Shown here: one piece after another, positions 1 through 4,878 of the stretch | Numbering within the stretch: the stretch's first letter is position 1 | How the letters are laid out: every line of letters begins with the position of its first letter | Notes under the pieces: generated by a model | Seen by the model: only the letters and a program-made list of their open reading frames with translations | What the model was told of the DNA's origin: nothing | Databases searched by the model: none | Program-made: the position numbers and the translations under genes | Assembly: GCA_031284085.1 (NCBI GenBank) | Contig: JAITAM010000052.1 | Coordinates: 1 to 5,252, forward strand | From: Spirochaetaceae bacterium | Lineage (GTDB): Bacteria; Spirochaetota; Spirochaetia; Treponematales; Breznakiellaceae | DNA: 5,252 nt | Reading direction: 5' to 3'

Positions 1-933
1 GTGCCAACCGTGCTTATTACACTGGGCATAATCGACGCCTATATTGCTCAGATTATCACGATCAGCGGCGTTAATGCTCTGCTTGCCATCAGTGTAAACA
101 CTATAACCGGTATTACAGGACAGTTGTCCATAGGACAAGCCGGTTTTATGGCAATAGGCGCTTATGCAACGATTTTTCTTACTATGGATATAGGGCTTCC
201 CCTTCCGATTAGTACTATTTTCGCAGGTCTCCTCAGTGCAGTTGTAGGCTTTATCATAGGCTTCCCTACACTCAAATTAACTGGTGATTATCTTGCCATC
301 GTTACTTTGGGCTTTGGCGAGATTATCCGTGTCATCTTGACCAACTTGAAAGTAATTACCGGCGGGGCAAATGGACGGCGCTTCACGACGATATTGGCTC
401 TCTATCCGAATCTATCCTTCTTTGTTGTTACATCTTCCCTCGTTATCATAGTTATTCTCTTGCAGAATTTTCTTCGCTCAACGTACGGGCGGGCAATATT
501 GGCGGTCCGTGAAGATGAAGTTGCCGCAAATGCTTCGGGCATAGGCATTTTCCGGTATAAAATGATAGGCTTTGTTATTGCCAGCTTTATAGCCGGTATA
601 GGCGGCGCTTTGTACGCTATGGTTGTCAGCTTTGTTAAGCCAGATATTGCGTCTTTTAATAAAAGTATAGATTACCTTATTTATGTGGTGCTTGGCGGTA
701 TGGGGTCAATGACCGGCTCTATTTTAGCGGCCTATATTTTAACCTATTTGCAAGAATTCCTTCGATTTCTCCGCGATTACAGACTCCTTTTTTACCCGCT
801 CATCCTCATTTTTGTTATGCTCTTCCGTCCGCAGGGGCTCCTCGGTATGAAGGAGTTGTCGTTTGTCAGTCTTTTAGATAAGCTTTCTAAGGTTCTGCAC
901 CGGAGAAAAACGGCTGACAAAAAGCGGACGTGA
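1..933 (+). CDS. livM: Branched-chain amino acid ABC transporter, LivM-type inner-membrane permease (5' end at window edge)
   Basis: This is one of the two membrane subunits of a HAAT-family importer; with a LivH-type partner it forms the channel for branched-chain amino acids delivered by a periplasmic binding protein. About eight hydrophobic segments are visible, roughly at residues 14-37, 43-62, 68-90, 97-115, 138-155, 186-210, 224-247 and 262-280. Family hallmarks are TGQLSIGQAGFMAIGAY (39-55), TLGFGEIIRVILTN (102-115), the cytoplasmic coupling segment AVREDEVAANASGIG (168-182), VVLGGMGSMTGS (229-240) and FRPQGLLG (275-282). The C-terminal tail is strongly basic. The frame begins with GTG at base 1, so upstream sequence and ribosome site cannot be seen; the 310 aa are close to normal family length, so little or nothing is missing, but the start is unproven. 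livG follows after 87 bp. Family assignment is secure; substrate is inferred from the family, and related urea (Urt) or other amide importers cannot be excluded without the binding protein. Confidence 0.93.
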   Translation: MPTVLITLGIIDAYIAQIITISGVNALLAISVNTITGITGQLSIGQAGFMAIGAYATIFLTMDIGLPLPISTIFAGLLSAVVGFIIGFPTLKLTGDYLAIVTLGFGEIIRVILTNLKVITGGANGRRFTTILALYPNLSFFVVTSSLVIIVILLQNFLRSTYGRAILAVREDEVAANASGIGIFRYKMIGFVIASFIAGIGGALYAMVVSFVKPDIASFNKSIDYLIYVVLGGMGSMTGSILAAYILTYLQEFLRFLRDYRLLFYPLILIFVMLFRPQGLLGMKELSFVSLLDKLSKVLHRRKTADKKRT

Positions 934-958
934 ATAATCAATCCACATTCTAATCACC

Positions 959-992
959 GCGGCTTTTTATAGTGCTTTGCCGTAAAATCCGC
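959..992 (+). other. Imperfect intercistronic stem-loop between livM and livG
   Basis: GCGG (959-962) pairs with CCGC (989-992) and, after one mismatch, TTTT (964-967) pairs with AAAA (984-987), leaving a 16-nt loop. No T-tract follows, so it is not an intrinsic terminator. In the mRNA it could act as a processing or stability element in the 87-nt gap. Only the pairing is seen; the role is speculation. Confidence 0.25.
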
Positions 993-1009
993 TGCGAATC
1001 AATACGTCT

Positions 1010-1015
1010 AAGGAG
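1010..1015 (+). promoter_or_regulatory. Ribosome binding site of livG
   Basis: AAGGAG is a near-ideal Shine-Dalgarno sequence, five T residues before the ATG at 1021. It fixes the livG start and suggests independent, efficient translation initiation rather than coupling to livM, whose stop is 87 bp upstream. Confidence 0.85.
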
Positions 1016-1020
1016 TTTTT

Positions 1021-1809
1021 ATGGAACTGTTGTTACATTCAACAGATATTTCTATAGTCTTTGGAGGACTTAAAGCTGTAAGCGACTTTTCATGCAGATT
1101 GCATCAGGGGGAGTTGGTAGGTCTTATCGGTCCTAACGGTGCGGGTAAGACAACGGTCTTTAACATGCTCTCCGGTATCTATACGCCGACAAGCGGCGAA
1201 ATCACGGTTAAGGACCGACACGGTACTATCCACAATGCCGGCGCTATGGATCCGGCGCTGCTCAACAGAATTGGTGTATCAAGAACATTCCAAAATATTC
1301 GGCTTTTCGGTAATTTGACTGTTGAAGATAACGTCCGGATCGCTTTGCATACAAGCCGCACGGTCAACCCTCTTGAAGTGCTTTTCAGGCTTAAAAAGTT
1401 CTACGCGGACGAAGAACGTATGAGAGCGCAAACCGAAAATTTACTTTCCCTCTTCAACATTAACCATAAGAAACATGAGCTTGCGCGGAATCTGCCTTAT
1501 GGGGAACAGAGGAAACTAGAAATTGCCAGAGCCTTAGCCACAAAACCCCTCTTGCTTTTGCTTGACGAGCCTGCCGCCGGCATGAACCCTCAGGAAACCG
1601 AAGAACTTATGAAACTTATCCACCATATCCGCGAGCAGTTCAAACTCACCATACTCTTAATCGAACATGATATGCGCCTCGTTATGGGTATTTGTGAACG
1701 GATCATCGTCCTTGACTACGGGCGCATCATCGCAGAGGGGAGCCCTTCCGAGATCCGCTCCAACCCAGCTGTGATTAAAGCCTATCTTGGTGAGGAAGCG
1801 GCGGCGTGA
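1021..1809 (+). CDS. livG: Branched-chain amino acid ABC transporter ATP-binding protein LivG
   Basis: This is a cytoplasmic ATPase that pairs with LivF and powers transport through the LivH/LivM-type channel. The 262-aa length is usual for LivG. Motifs in order: Walker A GPNGAGKTT (37-45); Q-loop SRTFQNIRLF with Gln91; signature LPYGEQRKLEIARAL (158-172), where YGEQ replaces the canonical SGGQ, a form I associate with LivG; Walker B LLLLLDEP with Asp182 and catalytic Glu183; D-loop AAGMNP; switch His216 in IEHDM. The C-terminal GRIIAEGSPSEIRSNPAVIKAYLG (234-257) is the extended LivG tail. All catalytic residues are present, so the protein should be active. The start is set by the AAGGAG site. 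It sits between livM and livF in the same orientation, consistent with one operon. The last codons (GCG GCG TGA) fall in the first copy of a degenerate duplication that continues into the livF leader. Confidence 0.96.
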   Translation: MELLLHSTDISIVFGGLKAVSDFSCRLHQGELVGLIGPNGAGKTTVFNMLSGIYTPTSGEITVKDRHGTIHNAGAMDPALLNRIGVSRTFQNIRLFGNLTVEDNVRIALHTSRTVNPLEVLFRLKKFYADEERMRAQTENLLSLFNINHKKHELARNLPYGEQRKLEIARALATKPLLLLLDEPAAGMNPQETEELMKLIHHIREQFKLTILLIEHDMRLVMGICERIIVLDYGRIIAEGSPSEIRSNPAVIKAYLGEEAAA

Positions 1810-1919
1810 GGACTGTCTTTGTCTGCCGCGGCCATCTCGCGTGCGTATTATGATATGGAAACGGCAGCGTGAGGATTATAATCACCAGACGCAGCCGCTT
1901 CCTGTGCCTCTTCCGGAGA
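1794..1919 (+). repeat. Degenerate 63-bp tandem duplication spanning the livG stop and the livF leader
   Basis: The segment 1794-1814 (GGAAGCGGCGGCGTGAGGA plus CT) recurs at 1857-1877 with 18 of 21 bases identical by hand count. The offset is 63 bp, equal to the distance covered by each proposed copy (1794-1856 and 1857-1919). The remaining 42 positions match at about half the sites, with a clearer patch near GCCGCGGCC / GACGCAGCC. The livG stop TGA (1807-1809) has an equivalent TGA at 1870-1872. This suggests an old tandem duplication of the livG 3' end that lengthened the livG-livF gap to 116 bp. No coding function is evident. Confidence 0.5.
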
Positions 1920-1920
1920 A
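1915..1920 (+). promoter_or_regulatory. Ribosome binding site that sets the livF start
   Basis: GGAGAA lies 5-7 nt before ATG at 1926. This supports the ATG at 1926 over the GTG at 1869, which would add 19 residues (rich in Arg) unlike the family N-terminus and encoded by the degenerate duplication. Confidence 0.8.
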
Positions 1921-1925
1921 ATAAA

Positions 1926-2630
1926 ATGCTTACAGTAAACAACCTGACGGTACAATACGGTGCAATTAAAGCCTTGCACGGTATTTCCTTTGATGTAAAA
2001 CAAGGAGAGATCATCACCTTAATAGGCTCAAACGGCGCAGGCAAGACCACCACACTGCACGCCCTATCCAATATTATAAAAAAAAGCGCCGGACAGGTCG
2101 TTTTTGACGGCGTCGATATTTCCGATAGTGCGCCGGACCGCATTGTAAAACACGGCTTGGTACAAGTCCCTGAAGGGCGGCGTCTCTTTGCAAACCTGAT
2201 CGTGCAGGATAACCTCGAAATGGGCGCTTATACAAGAACCGACCGTGTGGGTATCAAAGAAGACATGAAAACCGTGTTTGACTTCTTCCCGCGCCTCAAA
2301 GAGCGAAGCCGCCAAATAGCGGGTACTTTGTCGGGCGGCGAACAGCAGATGCTTGCCATAGGCCGCGCTCTTATGGCTCGTCCACGGCTCTTGCTTATGG
2401 ATGAACCTTCCATGGGGCTTGCTCCCATACTTGTCGATGAAATCTTCGCCATTATCAAACGGATAAACGAGTCCGGCACGACGATACTCTTGGTAGAACA
2501 AAACGCCTTCAAAGCTTTAAGCCTTGCTTCCCGCGCCTACATTCTTGAAACCGGTGAAATAGTCCGCACCGATAAGGCGGCTACTCTTCTGCATGATGAT
2601 TCAGTAAGAAGCGCCTACCTCGGCGGCTAG
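1926..2630 (+). CDS. livF: Branched-chain amino acid ABC transporter ATP-binding protein LivF
   Basis: This is the second cytoplasmic ATPase of the importer, forming a heterodimer with LivG on the permease pair. From ATG 1926 the protein has 234 aa, the usual LivF size, and begins MLTVNNLTVQYG as expected. Motifs: Walker A GSNGAGKTT (34-42); the LivF-specific VPEGRRLF (81-88) in the Q-loop region; signature LSGGEQQMLAIGRAL (135-149); Walker B LLLMDEP with Asp159 and catalytic Glu160; D-loop SMGLAP; and VEQN (190-193), where Gln192 occupies the switch-His position. That substitution is also seen in the E. coli LivF sequence as I recall it, so it is normal rather than a defect. It ends in the family-typical SVRSAYLGG. 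It is the last gene of the visible operon; the terminator at 2921-2945 follows after a long untranslated stretch. An extended 253-aa start at GTG 1869 is possible but unlikely. Confidence 0.96.
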   Translation: MLTVNNLTVQYGAIKALHGISFDVKQGEIITLIGSNGAGKTTTLHALSNIIKKSAGQVVFDGVDISDSAPDRIVKHGLVQVPEGRRLFANLIVQDNLEMGAYTRTDRVGIKEDMKTVFDFFPRLKERSRQIAGTLSGGEQQMLAIGRALMARPRLLLMDEPSMGLAPILVDEIFAIIKRINESGTTILLVEQNAFKALSLASRAYILETGEIVRTDKAATLLHDDSVRSAYLGG

Positions 2631-2709
2631 TGCTTTTGTATCGCTTTTAGAAGTGAAAGCCGATCGCCCTTTTAGACTGTTAAAGTAGGCTTATGGCTAC
2701 GTTCTCGGC

Positions 2710-2736
2710 AGACAAAAAAATATATCTTTTTTGTCT
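2710..2736. repeat. Perfect 10-bp A/T-rich inverted repeat, possible bidirectional weak terminator
   Basis: AGACAAAAAA (2710-2719) is the exact reverse complement of TTTTTTGTCT (2727-2736), with a 7-nt spacer. It lies about 80 nt after livF. Runs of T/A in both arms mean either strand gives a hairpin with a U-rich 3' arm. It could serve - strand transcripts from the ompA-like gene, for which no better terminator is visible, but the weak A-U stem makes this uncertain. Confidence 0.4.
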
Positions 2737-2920
2737 ACACCTACTTGACAATCGTTTCTTATTTTCGCTACAGTTAATGCTGTTCCCTGTTTTTTCAGAA
2801 GCAATAGTGGCGCTCCTTTTTTCAAAGCATACTCCATTTTTGTGTAAGATTTGAGCTCTTTAGTCTTGAGAGGCAGGGAATTGGCGCTTAGAGCGGCGTA
2901 GGCAGAGGGATACTGTATAC

Positions 2921-2945
2921 GGCGCTTGAAGCGCCTCTTTTTTTT
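2921..2945 (+). terminator. Rho-independent terminator of the liv operon
   Basis: GGCGC (2921-2925) pairs with GCGCC (2931-2935) around a TTGAA loop whose outer T-A can also close, giving a 5-6 bp GC-rich stem. It is followed by TC and eight consecutive T residues (2938-2945). This is a textbook intrinsic terminator for + strand transcription and the best candidate to end the liv transcript, 290 nt beyond the livF stop. It also protects the convergent gene from read-through. Confidence 0.85.
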
Positions 2946-3025
2946 GCCGCTTCGGTTCAGAGCCATAGTCGTACGCTGCCTTTGATACAACAGCGAACGT
3001 TCAGGCTCGGAAACAGGTCAGACCT

Positions 3026-4213
3026 CTAATTCTCTAGTATGGTTATCTCTACACGGCGGTTTTTCTGCTTGCCCGCCTCGGTGTTGTTGTCAGCAATAGG
3101 ACGAGACGCCCCGTAGCCTTTCGTTATGATCCGCTCGGAAGAACGTATCTGATTTTTAATCATGTAATCCGCAACCGCATCCGCCCTCTCTTGAGAAAGA
3201 GACAGTTGACTCTCCTCGCTTCCTGAGTAGGCCGTATGCCCTTCTATCAAAATATCCCGATCCGCATAAAGACTGAGAATACGACCGATCTGCTCCAACT
3301 TCTTCTCCTCGCCCGGCAAAAAAACCGCACGATCAGCCCTAAATTGAATGTTTTCAAGGTTTATCTTTATGCCCCCTTCAACCATCGTAACTTCCGCTTC
3401 TAGACCCAGCCTGTCCAGTTCCGTGCTAATATCGGAAACGAGCTGCTCTTTGTCCATGATCTCCGATTCAATCACCTGCGCCTGTGCTGTGCCTCTGTAT
3501 TCAATGACCGTCCCATCGGATAATTCAAAAACCATGCGAAACTCCTCTGTGTAACTAACCGGCTGCCCTATAGCGCTGTCCCAATACACGATTTGATCGG
3601 ATGCCCCCATGATCCTAAGCGGATACACAGTCCCGCTCACCTGCGGCGGCTCGTAAAAAATACGGTAAGACACGGAAAAGGTCGGATATGCCTTTTCTTT
3701 CCACTTCTTTTCTCCAAGGAATTGGTAATGGGCGTCAAAGGGTATTTGGTAAGGCTCTGCTATGCCGAAGCTTTCACGAAAATCGTGCATCTCATGCCCT
3801 TGCGCATTCCAGCGCTCACCTACTTTGAGATCGCGGTTGGGAAAGACAGGCACATTGCGAACGACCGGCATAAAGTAACTTTTATCTATGTTTATACGCC
3901 CATACTTGTCCCGATCGAATTCAGAGTAGTATTCATGATCGAATTGGAACCGAACTCCCTGCGCATCGTCCACTCGTTCTGCCGTTTGAAACACGACTTC
4001 ATGATAACCGCGCTCTTCCTGCACTTTCGTTACCTTTGCGGCAATGCGGTTTAGTATATCGCCGCTGTAAGCCAAACGCCGATTGAGGTATACATCTTCA
4101 TGCACGGTTGAAAGTATTCGGTAGGTATCGCCGGCACGATGTTTGTACAGGAATTGTTCAGCAGGACACAGAACCACATTCAAAAGAAACCATATAAATA
4201 AAAATACACGCAT
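3026..4213 (-). CDS. Exported OmpA-family (peptidoglycan-associating) envelope protein
   Basis: The product has 395 aa. An N-terminal signal peptide (MR, then hydrophobic residues 3-15) ends at VVLC16-PA18. Cleavage after Ala18 by signal peptidase I is plausible; Cys16 could be a lipidation site, but Leu at -1 is a poor lipobox. Residues 20-250 are rich in Tyr, Phe and alternating hydrophobic residues, suggesting a beta-rich domain; I cannot name the family with certainty. Residues 282-394 are an OmpA C-terminal domain: IEGHTAYSG (323-331), LSQERADAVADYMI (339-352), ITKGYGASRPIADN (363-376) and NRRVEI (385-390). This domain binds peptidoglycan non-covalently in other bacteria. Arg343 matches the meso-DAP-contacting Arg, but the partner Asp (GHTD) is Ala328, a possible spirochetal trait. 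There is no beta-barrel C-terminus, so the protein is likely periplasmic or membrane-anchored. It is convergent with liv and apparently monocistronic. The start is chosen for the signal peptide; the Shine-Dalgarno is weak. Confidence 0.9.
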   Translation of the reverse strand: MRVFLFIWFLLNVVLCPAEQFLYKHRAGDTYRILSTVHEDVYLNRRLAYSGDILNRIAAKVTKVQEERGYHEVVFQTAERVDDAQGVRFQFDHEYYSEFDRDKYGRINIDKSYFMPVVRNVPVFPNRDLKVGERWNAQGHEMHDFRESFGIAEPYQIPFDAHYQFLGEKKWKEKAYPTFSVSYRIFYEPPQVSGTVYPLRIMGASDQIVYWDSAIGQPVSYTEEFRMVFELSDGTVIEYRGTAQAQVIESEIMDKEQLVSDISTELDRLGLEAEVTMVEGGIKINLENIQFRADRAVFLPGEEKKLEQIGRILSLYADRDILIEGHTAYSGSEESQLSLSQERADAVADYMIKNQIRSSERIITKGYGASRPIADNNTEAGKQKNRRVEITILEN

Positions 4214-4226
4214 AGCTTTATTTCGG

Positions 4227-4254
4227 CATATACCGTCTCGATAGCTGCAGTCAA
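4227..4254 (-). promoter_or_regulatory. Sigma-70-like promoter of the OmpA-domain gene
   Basis: On the - strand TTGACT (4254-4249, five of six consensus bases) is followed after 16 nt by TATATG (4232-4227, four of six). Transcription would start near 4220, only about 7 nt before the ATG at 4213. This leaves no room for a normal Shine-Dalgarno sequence, and the upstream AAATAAAGCT is indeed a poor one. The spacing and the -35 match make this a reasonable call, though unproven. Confidence 0.55.
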
Positions 4255-4307
4255 CGTTCCCTGCGCCGGCATCCCAAGCGGAGCAGACGGCTGCTTACAC
4301 AGAACAA

Positions 4308-4351
4308 ATGAGCGCTAAAGGCAGACAATCCCTTCTGCTTAACGCTCTCAT
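4308..4351. repeat. Long imperfect inverted repeat (hairpin)
   Basis: AGCG (4311-4314) pairs with CGCT (4343-4346), AA (4318-4319) with TT (4339-4340), and GCAGA (4321-4325) with TCTGC (4334-4338). The loop is 8 nt, with a bulge and small mismatches between the blocks; ATGAG and CTCAT at the outer ends offer an alternative register. Read on the - strand it is followed by ATTTGTT, so it could weakly terminate leftward transcripts coming from the array before they reach the ompA promoter. Confidence 0.4.
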
Positions 4352-4397
4352 CTATCGCTGCGAAGATGCTTGTAAGCGGCGGACTTTGCCTAAAACT

Positions 4398-4428
4398 TTG
4401 GGAAACTTTGGAGAAACTGACATATAAT
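4398..4428 (+). promoter_or_regulatory. Candidate promoter directed into the 22-bp repeat array
   Basis: TATAAT (4423-4428) is a perfect -10 box. The best -35 is TTGGGA (4398-4403, four of six bases) at a long 19-nt spacing, so strength is doubtful. Transcription would start near 4435 and run rightward through the array from about 80 nt downstream. The upstream AAACTTTGGG / AAACTTTGGAG direct repeats overlap the -35 region and could be a binding site; that is inference. Confidence 0.45.
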
Positions 4429-4516
4429 CCATGTCCGCTTAAACCGTTGGGCGCAAAAGGGTATGCTGGAGCGGGTGTTTAAGGCATTAGGATCGAGAAA
4501 AGATTCCAAAATGATC

Positions 4517-4878
4517 CGCATCTCTCGGCGGAGAGTACCGCATCTCTCGGCGGAGAGTACCGCATCTCTCGGAAAAGAGTACCGCATCTCTCGGCGAAGA
4601 GTACCGCATCTCTCGGCGAAGAGTACCGCATCTCTCGGAAAAGAGTACCGCATCTCTTAGCGGAGAGTACCGCATCTCTTGGTGGAGAGTACCGCATCTC
4701 TTGGTGGAGAGTACCGCATCTCTTGGCTAAGAGTACTTCATCTCTCGGCGGAGAGTACTTCATCTCTTGGCTAAGAGTACTTCATCTCTCGGCTAAGAGT
4801 ACTTCATCTCTCGGCTAAGAGTACTTCATCTCTCGGCTAAGAGTACTTCATCTCTTAGCGGAGAGTACCGCATCTCTC
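4517..4878. repeat. Tandem array of sixteen 22-bp hairpin-forming units plus a 10-bp partial unit
   Basis: Units run head to tail without spacers: unit 1 is 4517-4538, unit 16 is 4847-4868, and the partial copy is 4869-4878. In all 16 units positions 3-9 are CATCTCT, position 12 is G and positions 16-22 are AGAGTAC. Differences occur only at positions 1-2 (CG in units 1-10, TT in units 11-16, CG again in the partial) and at 10, 11 and 13-15. CTCT and AGAG can pair as a 4-bp stem, extended to 5 bp by C-G or T-A in some units, around a 4-6 nt loop. Because 22 is not a multiple of three, many frames stay open on both strands and read as a 22-residue periodic peptide (MRYS..RDAVL..ERCGTL on the - strand); these look like by-products. 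It is a minisatellite/VNTR-type locus of unknown role. Absence of unique spacers rules out CRISPR. Confidence 0.95.

Larger units (their letters stand above)
2631..3025. other. Intergenic region between the convergent liv operon and ompA-like gene
   Basis: These 395 bp lie between the 3' ends of livF (+) and the OmpA-domain gene (-). They contain an A/T-rich perfect inverted repeat (2710-2736), a strong + strand terminator (2921-2945), a weak stem GCTTT/AAAGC (2643-2660) just after livF, and the 8-bp palindrome GAACGTTC (2995-3002). A - strand frame of 89 codons from ATG 2966 to 2697 is open, but it reads its KKKRRFKRR stretch straight through the terminator stem and T-tract and has no well-spaced ribosome site, so I do not call it a gene. 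No RNA gene was recognised. Confidence 0.6.
4214..4516. other. Intergenic region between the ompA-like gene and the repeat array
   Basis: These 303 bp contain the ompA promoter, a short stem AGCAG/CTGCT (4282-4295), an imperfect long hairpin (4308-4351), tandem AAACTTTG motifs (4393-4400 and 4403-4410) and a + strand promoter candidate (4398-4428). A + strand frame starting at ATG 4463 runs into the array and ends at 4660; its first part shows no recognisable domain and AAAAGG lies too close (2 nt) to be a good ribosome site, so it is not called. No RNA gene was recognised. Confidence 0.55.

Noticed and set aside
1846..1854. Internal promoter for livF (TATTAT / TATGAT near 1846-1854)
   Set aside because: No -35-like sequence at suitable spacing; the -10-like match alone is not enough.
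1869..1925. GTG start at 1869 extending LivF by 19 residues
   Set aside because: The extension has no counterpart in the family and comes from the degenerate duplication, while ATG 1926 has a well-spaced GGAGAA and gives a normal N-terminus.
2643..2660. Terminator directly after livF (GCTTT...AAAGC)
   Set aside because: The stem is short and A/T-rich and the nearest T-run is about 10 nt away; the GC-rich stem at 2921-2945 is far better.
2697..2990. - strand open frame of 97 codons (TTG 2990) or 89 codons (ATG 2966), very basic
   Set aside because: Its Lys/Arg-rich stretch is the read-through of the + strand terminator stem and T-tract, its end overlaps a 10-bp inverted repeat, no spaced Shine-Dalgarno is present and no domain is recognisable. 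A dispersed non-coding sequence is more likely.
3348..4054. + strand open frames of 68 and 153 codons opposite the OmpA-domain gene
   Set aside because: They lie wholly inside a gene with clear signal peptide and domain on the other strand, and their products show no recognisable features.
4390..4763. Three overlapping - strand frames through the array encoding 22-residue repeats
   Set aside because: They occur in different frames of the same 22-bp repeat, as expected from a period that is not a multiple of three. The ATG in each unit is preceded by GAGAG only one base away, which is too close for initiation.
4517..4878. CRISPR array
   Set aside because: Units follow each other directly with no unique spacers, the unit is only 22 bp, and no cas gene is in the window.
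4517..4878. Iteron-type plasmid origin
   Set aside because: The unit length would fit, but there is no rep gene, no DnaA box or adjacent A/T-rich melting region that I can see, and the context is chromosomal.
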